Part shown: positions 1-6,993 of the stretch, in pieces
Layout: each line of letters begins with the position of its first letter
Position numbering within the stretch: the first letter of the stretch is position 1
NCBI GenBank assembly: GCA_934486735.1
Contig: CAKSQL010000041.1
Span: 1 to 17,900 of the forward strand
Source: an uncultured Clostridia bacterium
Lineage (GTDB): Bacteria > Bacillota > Clostridia > UBA1381
Direction of reading: 5' to 3'
Length of the DNA: 17,900 bases
Notes under the pieces: model-generated
The model's database searches: none
Told to the model about the DNA's origin: nothing
Seen by the model: the letters and a program-made list of their open reading frames with translations, nothing else
Program-made: the position numbers and the translations under genes

Positions 1-358
1 CGTCGTCTCTCAAAAGGGCAATCAGCTCCGAATCTTTTCCGCGTTACGAAGTGTGGATGTATGTGAGAAAAATATGCGGCGCATCTCACCCTTTATCGAG
101 ATGGGGAGTATATACATACACCGTCGTCTCTCAAAAGGGCAATCTACTTGCATCTTTTCCGCGTTACGAAGTGTGGATGTATGTGAGAAAAATATGCTGA
201 GCATCTCACCCTTTATCGAGATGGGGAGTATATACATACGCTGTTGGCTCTCAAAAGAGCAATCAGCTCCGAATCTTTTCCACATTGCGGAGGGAATGTA
301 CTGTGAATTTCACTTCTTTTTGAGAATGGGGTATGTGCATGCTGCTTTTCGAAAAAGG
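1..358. repeat. tandem array of a ~120-bp structured unit
   Basis: Two nearly identical units (1-121 and 122-240) are followed by a diverged, shortened third copy that fades out near 358. The array probably continues left of the window. Unit 1 to unit 2 is offset by 121 then 120 bases. Differences cluster at 24-31 versus 145-151 and in a small loop at 77-81 versus 197-201. Each unit can fold on itself. In unit 1, TGTATGT (58-64) pairs with ACATACA (114-120). Inside this, CATCTC (82-87) pairs with GAGATG (98-103), or alternatively GTGAG (63-67) pairs with CTCAC (85-89) around an ATGC/GCAT stem. Because 120 is a multiple of three, both strands stay open for about 260-310 bases, but no ribosome binding site or recognisable protein supports a gene. 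It may be a dispersed intergenic repeat or a tandem structured RNA; I do not recognise the family. Confidence 0.85.
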
Positions 359-385
359 TGATTTTATATGCATTTTCTGCGCTGC

Positions 386-419
386 AATTTATGCCGCCGT
401 CGGACGGCGGAACGGAGAT
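386..419 (+). promoter_or_regulatory. GC-rich hairpin element in the murD leader
   Basis: CCGCCGT (394-400) and ACGGCGG (404-410) form a perfect 7-bp stem with a CGG loop. The flanks AATTT on the left and GGAGAT on the right also occur around a matching hairpin upstream of the arsR-type gene (15648-15680). It lies 31-65 bases ahead of the murD start and has no T-run, so it does not look like a terminator. Its role is unknown. Confidence 0.6.
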
Positions 420-450
420 CAAAATATTTCTGAAAGGATTTTATATTACA

Positions 451-1824
451 ATGAATACAGCTTTGAATAATTTTTTATCATCGGTAAAGGATAGGGAAAT
501 CGCGGTCATAGGCATAGGAATAAGCAACCGTCCTCTGATTAAGTATTTAGCGGAAAACGGAGCGCATGTGACAGCCTGCGACAGAAGAACAAAAGAGGAT
601 TTGGGCGAGGCGGCGGATGAGCTTTTAAAGCTCGGTGTGAAGTTAGAGCTTGGAGCCGGATACATCGACAATCTGACCCAGGATATAATTTTCAAAACTC
701 CCGGTATGCGTTTCGATGTGCCGCAGCTTGAAGCGGCGCGAAAGCGCGGCGCGCTTGTGACCTCCGAAATGGAAGCATTTTTTGATGTTTGCCCATGCAA
801 AATTATAGCAGTTACCGGCAGCGACGGCAAGACCACAACAACAACGCTTATAAACAAAATGCTGGTCGGTGCAGGCTACAACACATGGCTCGGAGGAAAT
901 ATCGGAAATCCGCTTTTGTGCGACACGAAAAAAATGAAAGAGGACGACATTGTTGTACTGGAGCTTTCGAGTTTTCAGCTGCACACAATGCGCAAATCTC
1001 CGCATATAGCCGTTATAACCAACATATCGCCGAATCATCTTGACATGCACAAGGATTATCGGGAATACATCGACGCGAAAAAGAATATCATGCTCTATCA
1101 AAAGCCGGGCGACATTCTTGTCACCAACTCGGCAAATGAGGAGACCGAGAAAATCGGAAAAGAGGCAAAAGGCGAACAGAGAGGTTTTTCGTCAAAGGGT
1201 GACGCGCTCATTCACCTTGAAAATGAATGTATATATTACGGCGATGAGGAAATTTTAAATATCAAAGATATAAAGCTGCCGGGCATGCACAATGTCGAAA
1301 ACTACATGGCGGCAATCGGCGCGGTGCATGACATGGTGTCGGCAGACGTGATAAGAAAAATTGCCGCGGAGTTCGGCGGAGTCGAGCACAGGCTCGAATT
1401 TGTGCGCGAGCTGGACGGAGTCAGCTACTATAACAGCTCAATCGATTCAAGTCCCAACAGGACAATAAACGCGCTCAGCGTATTTAAAAATAAAATAATT
1501 CTCATAGCAGGGGGAAAGGATAAGGGTATTCCCTACGATGCAATAGGCGAGCCGATAGAAGAGCATGTGAAAACCCTTGTTTTAATCGGCGCAACATCGG
1601 ACAAAATATATGATGCTGTGATGAAAAATGCCGAATCAAAGGGCACAAAATCAGCTGTGAAAATCCTGCGTGCCGACAGCTACGAGCAGGCGGTTGGCAT
1701 GGCGAGGGAAAATGCTCAAAAGGGCGATGTGGTTCTGCTCTCGCCTGCGAGCACAAGCTTTGACCGTTTCAGAAACTTTGAGGAACGCGGCAGGCTTTTT
1801 AAGAAAATAGTAAACGAACTTTAA
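451..1824 (+). CDS. murD: UDP-N-acetylmuramoyl-L-alanine--D-glutamate ligase (MurD)
   Basis: Cytoplasmic ATP-dependent ligase that adds D-glutamate to UDP-MurNAc-L-Ala in peptidoglycan synthesis. The 457-residue length fits the family. An N-terminal Rossmann-like region (VIGIGISN) is followed by the Mur-ligase P-loop GSDGKTT (123-129), ELSSFQL, NISPNHLDMH, the HRLEFV motif (313-318) and a C-terminal domain with IAGGKDKG and the MurD signature LLSPASTSFD. The usual NDSKATN-type segment reads YNSSIDSSPNRT (327 onward), close to a variant I associate with clostridial MurD. I chose ATG 451 because AAAGGA (433-438) precedes it and the ligase homology begins just after; an in-frame TTG lies at 358. 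It is the first gene of an operon whose next gene follows after 19 bases. It sits apart from other division and cell-wall genes, so a second murD elsewhere is possible. Confidence 0.93.
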   Translation: MNTALNNFLSSVKDREIAVIGIGISNRPLIKYLAENGAHVTACDRRTKEDLGEAADELLKLGVKLELGAGYIDNLTQDIIFKTPGMRFDVPQLEAARKRGALVTSEMEAFFDVCPCKIIAVTGSDGKTTTTTLINKMLVGAGYNTWLGGNIGNPLLCDTKKMKEDDIVVLELSSFQLHTMRKSPHIAVITNISPNHLDMHKDYREYIDAKKNIMLYQKPGDILVTNSANEETEKIGKEAKGEQRGFSSKGDALIHLENECIYYGDEEILNIKDIKLPGMHNVENYMAAIGAVHDMVSADVIRKIAAEFGGVEHRLEFVRELDGVSYYNSSIDSSPNRTINALSVFKNKIILIAGGKDKGIPYDAIGEPIEEHVKTLVLIGATSDKIYDAVMKNAESKGTKSAVKILRADSYEQAVGMARENAQKGDVVLLSPASTSFDRFRNFEERGRLFKKIVNEL

Positions 1825-1843
1825 AAGAAGGAAGGATTTCCGG

Positions 1844-2884
1844 ATGAAAAAGCTTATAAAGGAACTCAGCGACCTGAGAGGAATCTCGGGCTTTGAATAT
1901 CGCATTTCGGACAAAATTGCCGAGTATTTCCGCCCGTACGCGGACGAGGTGACAGTTGACACTCTCGGAAACGTAATCGCGGTAAAGCGGTGCGGCAAAG
2001 AAAATGCGAAAAAAATAATGATAGAGGCTCATTGCGATGAAATCGGGCTTATGGTGCGCGATATAGACGACAGGGGATTTGTCACCATGGCAATGGTCGG
2101 CGGCATTGACGCGCGAATTTTGCCCTCCTCAGAGGTGGTTATTCATGGAAGGAAAGATGTGCCGGGAGTAATCGGAGCAAAGCCGCCTCATTTGCAGGAG
2201 GCAGATGAGGCGAAAAAAGCGTCAAAGCTTACCGATATGGCAATCGATACGGGAATGAATGCGGATGAGGTCAAAAAATATGTGTCGGTCGGAGACAGTA
2301 TAACGCTTGCGCAGTCGGTGGGCGAGCTTGGCGGCGGTCAGTTCAGTGGAAAAACGCTTGACGACCGGGCAGGCGTTGCCGCGCTTATCACGACAATGAA
2401 GAATCTTATGAAAATAAAGACCGATGTCGATGTTTACGCGGTGGCGGCAGTCCAGGAGGAGGTCGGGCTTCGCGGAGCAAAGACGGCGGCGTACTCGATT
2501 AACCCCGATTTGGCGATTGCCGTTGATGTCTGCCACGGAATAACTCCGGATAACTCGGACAATGCCTTTGAAACAGGCTCGGGCGCGGTTATATCTATAG
2601 GTCCGAATATACATCCGAAACTGCAGAAAAGACTTTCCGAAACGGCGGAAAAATATCATGTGAAAACCGAACTTGATGTGGACGGCGGCGATACGGGTAC
2701 AGACGCATGGGCGATACAGGTGTCGCGATGCGGCGTGCCGACCGCGCTGCTTTCGATTCCGCTGAAGTATATGCACACATCGGTGGAAACGCTCAGCGTG
2801 TCGGACGTTTCGGCTGTTTCCGAGCTTTTGACATACTTTATACAAAATCTTGATGACAGTTTGGAGGAATGGCTGTGCTTATAG
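1844..2884 (+). CDS. M42 family aminopeptidase, first of three paralogues
   Basis: Dinuclear-metal aminopeptidase of the M42 (PepA/TET, FrvX-like) family, which removes N-terminal residues from peptides in the cytoplasm, usually as large tetrahedral oligomers. All expected ligand motifs are present: AHCDEIG with H63 and D65, the bridging aspartate in DDRAG (D173), the catalytic and ligand glutamates in QEEVGLRGA (E205, E206), D228, and a C-terminal KYMHTS histidine (H311). The usual AHMDEIG reads AHCDEIG here, and the usual GGTDAG reads GGDTGTDAW. Length of 346 residues is normal. AAGGAAGG sits 10 bases before the ATG. It is co-transcribed with murD upstream, and its last ten bases overlap the start of the next paralogue. 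Substrate preference cannot be read from the sequence; some M42 members are annotated as endoglucanases, which I consider unlikely. Confidence 0.9.
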   Translation: MKKLIKELSDLRGISGFEYRISDKIAEYFRPYADEVTVDTLGNVIAVKRCGKENAKKIMIEAHCDEIGLMVRDIDDRGFVTMAMVGGIDARILPSSEVVIHGRKDVPGVIGAKPPHLQEADEAKKASKLTDMAIDTGMNADEVKKYVSVGDSITLAQSVGELGGGQFSGKTLDDRAGVAALITTMKNLMKIKTDVDVYAVAAVQEEVGLRGAKTAAYSINPDLAIAVDVCHGITPDNSDNAFETGSGAVISIGPNIHPKLQKRLSETAEKYHVKTELDVDGGDTGTDAWAIQVSRCGVPTALLSIPLKYMHTSVETLSVSDVSAVSELLTYFIQNLDDSLEEWLCL

Positions 2885-3891
2885 AAGAATTGTGCAATTT
2901 GAACGGCGTAAGCGGCGATGAGGGCGGAGTAAGAGCGTTCCTGCGCGAAAAAATCGAGCCGTATGCCGATGAAATAATCGTGGACAGCATGGGAAATATG
3001 ATGGCGCTTAAAAAAGGGCGCTCGCACGATAAAAAAGTAATGCTTTCGGCACATATGGACGAGGTCGGATTCATCGTCAGCGGCTTTACCGAAAAGGGAT
3101 ATTTGGAATTTAAGACAGTAGGCGGAATTGATACAAGAGTTATAATTTCAAAAAAAGTGGCTGTCGGAGAGAAAAAAATTCCCGGCGTAATCGGGATGAA
3201 AGCGATACATCTTCAAAAACGTTCCGAAAGGGAAAGCGTGCCCGAGATTAAGTCGCTTTATATAGATATCGGAGCAAAAAGCAAGGCGGAGGCAAAGGAG
3301 AAAGCAGCTCTCGGCGATTATGTCTCGTTTGCGACAGAGTTTTCCGAGTTCGGAGACGGGAAGATAAAGGCAAAGGCAATAGACGACCGTGCCGGCTGTG
3401 CGGTGCTGGCGGAGCAGATAAAAAAAGTGCCGGTGTATGACACTTGGTTCTGCTTTTTGGTTCAGGAAGAGGTCGGACTGAGGGGCGCACGTATCGCGGC
3501 AAATCGGATAGAGCCGGACGCCGCGCTTGTTCTTGAGGCGACAACCTGCTCCGATGTGTACGGCTGCCGCGAGCATGAGTATGTTACAAGCCTTGGCGGC
3601 GGAGTGGTTCTGACTGCGCGCGACGGTGCGTCTATTGTGGATGATTCGTACAGAAAGCAATTCGAAAAGCTTGCCTTGGACGAGGGCATACCATATCAGT
3701 ATAAAAAGACAACGCGCGGCGGAAACGACGCCGGAGCGATTTATATTTCCGGAAAGGGCGTAAAATGCGCATCGCTGTCGATTCCGTGCAGATATCTTCA
3801 CTCTCCGGTCGGTGTTGCCGCATTGGGCGATATTGAGGCGATGCAGAGACTTGTGGAAAAATATCTGGAATGTACTGATAAGTTTATTTGA
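2875..3891 (+). CDS. M42 family aminopeptidase, second paralogue
   Basis: Second M42 metallo-aminopeptidase, 338 residues from the GTG used here. Metal and catalytic residues: H60 and D62 in AHMDEVG, D170 in DDRAG, E198/E199 in QEEVGLRGA, and H309 in RYLHSP. At the position where its neighbours carry aspartate (D228, D211) this protein has E221 in LEATTCSD, so one metal ligand is probably glutamate. An in-frame ATG at 2869 lies only one base after GGAGG (2863-2867), whereas GTG 2875 has a 7-base spacing, so GTG is the better start. That ribosome binding site and start lie inside the end of the first paralogue, which points to translational coupling. The third paralogue starts 17 bases downstream. 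Confidence 0.88.
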   Translation: MLIEELCNLNGVSGDEGGVRAFLREKIEPYADEIIVDSMGNMMALKKGRSHDKKVMLSAHMDEVGFIVSGFTEKGYLEFKTVGGIDTRVIISKKVAVGEKKIPGVIGMKAIHLQKRSERESVPEIKSLYIDIGAKSKAEAKEKAALGDYVSFATEFSEFGDGKIKAKAIDDRAGCAVLAEQIKKVPVYDTWFCFLVQEEVGLRGARIAANRIEPDAALVLEATTCSDVYGCREHEYVTSLGGGVVLTARDGASIVDDSYRKQFEKLALDEGIPYQYKKTTRGGNDAGAIYISGKGVKCASLSIPCRYLHSPVGVAALGDIEAMQRLVEKYLECTDKFI

Positions 3892-3908
3892 TTCGGGAGG
3901 AAACGGTT

Positions 3909-4886
3909 ATGGAATTATTGGAAAGACTGACTGCGTGTGATTCGGCATCGGGACACGAGGAAAAAATCGCGCAGCTTATAAAAGAGGAAATATCGGATTA
4001 TGTTGACGAAATCGAGGAGGACGCGCTCGGGAATCTGATTGCGCACAAAAAGGGCAGCGGCATGAAAATTATGCTCGCGGCGCATATGGATGAGATAGGT
4101 GTTGTGGTAACGTTCGCGGACGAAAACGGATTTTTGCGCTTTTCGAATGTCGGCGGACTTTACACAAAGGAGCTTGTCGGCAGGAGAGTGAGATTTAAAA
4201 ACGGACTTTTGGGCGTTATATATACCGAGACGGATAACAAAAATGTGAGCATGTCAAAGCTTTATATAGACATCGGCGCAAAGAGCCGGGAGGACGCCGA
4301 GAAACTGATATCAGTGGGCGATACGGCGGTTTTTGAGGGCAGTTTTTCCAAAAACGGGACAAGAATTATCTCAAAGGCTCTCGATAACCGCGCCGGCTGC
4401 TATGTCTTAATCGAGGCGGCAAAGCGCATAAAGACCGATAACGATGTATATTTTGTGTTTACAACCCAGGAGGAGGTTGGCTTGCGCGGTGCGAGAACGG
4501 CGGCATATTCGATAGCGCCCGACGCGGCACTTGCGATAGACGTGACCGATACAGGCGACACTCCCAACGGAGAAAAAATGGCGGTGAAGCTTGGCGGCGG
4601 CGCAGCTGTGAAAGTTATGGACAGGTCGGTTATCTGCCACAGTGCGGTACGTGCTGCCCTGATAGAGCTTGCAAAGGAAAATGATATCCCATATCAGCTG
4701 GAGGTTATGACCGACGGCGGAACCGATGCCGGGGTTATACATCTTTCGGGAGACGGCGTGAGAACCGGCGGAATTTCGATTCCTGCAAGATATATCCATA
4801 CTCCGTCCGAAATGGCGGATGAAGAGGATATAAATGCCGCAATTTCGCTTGCGGCTGCATTTGCCGAGATAAAGAATTTGGGATGA
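3909..4886 (+). CDS. M42 family aminopeptidase, third paralogue
   Basis: Third M42 metallo-aminopeptidase, 325 residues and the shortest of the set. Ligands seen: H59 and D61 in AHMDEIG, D159 in DNRAG, E188/E189 in QEEVGLRGA, D211 in AIDVTD, and H297 in RYIHTPSE. The first aspartate of the DDR motif, the expected bridging ligand, is kept while the second is N160. The TDGGTDAG loop is present. GGGAGG (3895-3900) sits 8 bases before ATG 3909; an earlier in-frame TTG at 3888 overlaps the previous gene and has no good ribosome binding site. The methyltransferase gene follows after 7 bases. The three peptidases differ from one another along their whole length, so this is an old duplication rather than a recent one. 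Confidence 0.9.
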   Translation: MELLERLTACDSASGHEEKIAQLIKEEISDYVDEIEEDALGNLIAHKKGSGMKIMLAAHMDEIGVVVTFADENGFLRFSNVGGLYTKELVGRRVRFKNGLLGVIYTETDNKNVSMSKLYIDIGAKSREDAEKLISVGDTAVFEGSFSKNGTRIISKALDNRAGCYVLIEAAKRIKTDNDVYFVFTTQEEVGLRGARTAAYSIAPDAALAIDVTDTGDTPNGEKMAVKLGGGAAVKVMDRSVICHSAVRAALIELAKENDIPYQLEVMTDGGTDAGVIHLSGDGVRTGGISIPARYIHTPSEMADEEDINAAISLAAAFAEIKNLG

Positions 4887-4893
4887 TACGGCT

Positions 4894-5688
4894 ATGATAA
4901 GTGAAATAAGCGGAAACCAAAATCCGAAATATAAGCTTGCAAAATCGCTTTTGCAGAAGAAAAATCGGGTAAAGAATAAATTGTATACCGTCGAGGGTAT
5001 AAAGTCGGTCAGAGACGCAATAGCTGCCGATGCCGAAATAGAAATGATTTTTGTTTCGGACAATTTTTCGGGGGATCTTACGCAGCTTGAAAATTATGAC
5101 TGCCGCAGAGTTCCGGAGTATATGTTTGCGGCATTGTGCGATACCGAGACTCCGCAGGGAGTCCTGGCAGTCATAAAAATGGGCGGCAAAAAGAAATTAT
5201 GTGATGATAAGGACAAGCTATATATCTATTGCGACAGAGTGAGCGACCCGGGCAATCTGGGAACTATAATAAGGACGGCGGACGCGGCAGGCTTCGGCGG
5301 CGTTCTTTTGTCGGACGGCTGTGCGGATTTGTACAGCCCCAAAACCGTCCGTTCGAGTATGGGTTCGTTTTTTAATATCCCGATTTATGAAAATATAAGT
5401 GCGGAGGATATAGAGCGGCTCAAAAGCGGCGGATTCAGGTTTTTGTGCGGTGCGCTTTCGGAAAATACAATCGAATATACCGAGGCGGATTTTACCGTCC
5501 CCTGCGTGATTGCCGTCGGCAATGAGGCGAACGGGATAAGAAAAGAAATTCTCGAAATGGCTGATGAATGCATAAAAATCCCGATATTCGGAGCAGCGGA
5601 ATCACTCAATGCCGGAGTGGCTGCGGCGGTGCTTATGTACGAGGCGCGGCGGCAGAGGAAAAAGGCTGACCGAAACATTTTTTCATAA
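4894..5688 (+). CDS. TrmH/SpoU family RNA 2'-O-methyltransferase (RlmB-like)
   Basis: S-adenosylmethionine-dependent 2'-O-ribose methyltransferase with a trefoil knot, acting on rRNA or tRNA. The N-terminal ~95 residues resemble the L30e-like substrate-binding domain (KNKLYTVEGIKSV). The SPOUT core shows the three family motifs: SDPGNLGTIIRTADA, then IAVGNEANGI, then IPIFGAAESLNAGVAAAV near the C-terminus. The 264-residue length matches the RlmB/YsgA-type group. The exact target nucleotide (G2251 of 23S rRNA in RlmB, other sites in relatives) cannot be assigned from sequence alone. It is the last gene of the murD-M42 operon, 7 bases after the third peptidase. Its own ribosome binding site is weak, which fits translational coupling. 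No convincing terminator follows before the dprA promoter. Confidence 0.88.
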   Translation: MISEISGNQNPKYKLAKSLLQKKNRVKNKLYTVEGIKSVRDAIAADAEIEMIFVSDNFSGDLTQLENYDCRRVPEYMFAALCDTETPQGVLAVIKMGGKKKLCDDKDKLYIYCDRVSDPGNLGTIIRTADAAGFGGVLLSDGCADLYSPKTVRSSMGSFFNIPIYENISAEDIERLKSGGFRFLCGALSENTIEYTEADFTVPCVIAVGNEANGIRKEILEMADECIKIPIFGAAESLNAGVAAAVLMYEARRQRKKADRNIFS

Positions 5689-5704
5689 TTTAGTAAAAAA
5701 TTTA

Positions 5705-5733
5705 TTGACTATTTTCATTTTTGATATTATAAT
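5705..5733 (+). promoter_or_regulatory. sigma-A type promoter upstream of dprA
   Basis: TTGACT (5705-5710) and TATAAT (5728-5733) are separated by 17 bases, in the gap between the methyltransferase and dprA. Transcription should begin near 5740. Confidence 0.75.
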
Positions 5734-5742
5734 AGAAGTAAT

Positions 5743-5759
5743 TGCCGTGTTTTTCGGCA
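5743..5759 (+). other. small hairpin at the predicted 5' end of the dprA mRNA
   Basis: TGCCG (5743-5747) pairs with CGGCA (5755-5759) around a 7-base T-rich loop. It would sit at the very 5' end of the transcript. It may only protect the mRNA end; no regulatory role can be shown. Confidence 0.4.
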
Positions 5760-5793
5760 GTGAAATTTTAAATTAAGGGTGGCAGATTTTAAA

Positions 5794-6924
5794 ATGGACA
5801 GTCTGATTTATTGGGTGTGGCTCGGGAATCTTCCGGGGATTTTCTCGAATAAAATAACTGCACTCATGGAGCACTTTGAATCGATTGAGGAGATATACAA
5901 GGCAGCGGATTATAAAAATATCCCGGGTATATCCAGAGGCGATGCGCTCATTTTGGGAAGTAAGGACCTGTCGCATGCAAAGGAAATAATCGAGAAAATA
6001 AACAAACTCGGGGCATATATACTGACCTATGATGATATAGATTACCCCGATGAATTGAGAAAAATCGACAGTCCGCCCTATGTTTTATACTTAAAGGGAG
6101 AAAAGCTTTCCTGGGACAGGCTTTTTGCAATAGGCGTTGTCGGCACAAGGCGGTGCACCGCATACGGAGCAAAGGCAGCCGATAATTTGTGCTTTGACCT
6201 GGCGGCACGCGGAATCACGATAGTGAGCGGAATGGCAAGAGGAATAGACAGCGCGGCGGCAAGGGCGGCACTTCGTGCCGGCGGAAAGACAATAGCGGTT
6301 CTCGGCTCGGGAATCGATGTGATTTATCCTCCCGAGAATCGGGAGCTTATGGAGGAAATTGAAAAGTCCGGTACAGTAATGACAGAATACCCTCCGGGCT
6401 CTCAGCCGATGGCGCACCATTTTCCCGAGAGGAACAGGATAATCAGCGGTCTTTCAAAGGGTGTGCTTGTGATTGAAGCTCCGCTTAAAAGCGGTGCGCT
6501 GATTACGGCAAATTATGCATTGGAGGCGGGACGCGACTTGTTCGCCGTTCCGGGCGAGATATTCAAGGACAATTCCAAGGGTACAAATCTTTTGATAAAG
6601 CAGGGTGCAAGAATCGTATCGTCGGCAATGGACATTATCGAGGAGTACCCTGCGGACATTGAAAAGCTTGTGCCGGCGGAGGAAAAGCCGGAGGAGCCGG
6701 TGAATAACATCCGCAGGATTACGATAGACGATGAAAAATATCAGGCGCTCGATAAAAAGGAACAAAGTGTGATTTCGCTTTTGATTGAGAAAAATATGCA
6801 TATAGATGATATAAGTGTACATACCGGCATTGACATCGGAGAGCTGAATGCAATGCTGCCGATGCTTGAAATGCTCGGTCTTATCCGAAAGCTGCCGGGC
6901 GATAACTACAAACTGGAAGTGTAA
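5794..6924 (+). CDS. dprA: DNA-processing protein DprA
   Basis: Binds incoming single-stranded DNA during natural transformation and loads RecA onto it. Three parts are visible: an N-terminal helix-hairpin-helix/SAM-like region (about 1-75, with NIPGISRGDA), a central Rossmann-like DprA/Smf core, and a C-terminal winged-helix domain (about 315-370, LIEKNMHIDDISVHTGI). Core motifs are GVVGTRR (114-120), SGMARGIDSAAA, GSGIDVIYPPENR, FPERNRIISGLS, SGALITANYALEAGRD and AVPGEIF, all typical of the family. I chose ATG 5794 with AAGGGTGG (5775-5782) as ribosome binding site; an in-frame GTG at 5779 overlaps that site. It has its own promoter and is followed by topA, the usual Firmicutes order. DprA also occurs in species not known to be competent. 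Confidence 0.95.
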   Translation: MDSLIYWVWLGNLPGIFSNKITALMEHFESIEEIYKAADYKNIPGISRGDALILGSKDLSHAKEIIEKINKLGAYILTYDDIDYPDELRKIDSPPYVLYLKGEKLSWDRLFAIGVVGTRRCTAYGAKAADNLCFDLAARGITIVSGMARGIDSAAARAALRAGGKTIAVLGSGIDVIYPPENRELMEEIEKSGTVMTEYPPGSQPMAHHFPERNRIISGLSKGVLVIEAPLKSGALITANYALEAGRDLFAVPGEIFKDNSKGTNLLIKQGARIVSSAMDIIEEYPADIEKLVPAEEKPEEPVNNIRRITIDDEKYQALDKKEQSVISLLIEKNMHIDDISVHTGIDIGELNAMLPMLEMLGLIRKLPGDNYKLEV

Positions 6925-6941
6925 AGCGGAAAACAAATTTC

Positions 6942-6962
6942 AATCGCGAAGCTTTCGCGATT
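6942..6962 (+). terminator. hairpin between dprA and topA
   Basis: AATCGCGAA (6942-6950) and TTCGCGATT (6954-6962) form a perfect 9-bp stem with a GCT loop. Only a weak T-rich tail (TATTATAA) follows, so termination is probably partial and topA may be read through from dprA. I saw no separate convincing promoter for topA. Confidence 0.5.
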
Positions 6963-6993
6963 TATTATAAATAATAAAAGAGGGGTTCAGCAA

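Noticed and set aside
1..358. CRISPR array
   Set aside because: The units are ~120 bases and repeat along their whole length, without short repeats alternating with unique spacers; no cas genes are present.
53..361. Open frames of about 100 codons on the plus strand and about 87 on the minus strand inside the tandem repeat
   Set aside because: They exist because the repeat unit is 120 bases, a multiple of three. They lack a convincing ribosome binding site, and the products are just translated repeats.
358..450. Longer MurD start upstream of ATG 451
   Set aside because: The added residues would be encoded by the leader hairpin element and do not resemble MurD; the ribosome binding site favours 451.
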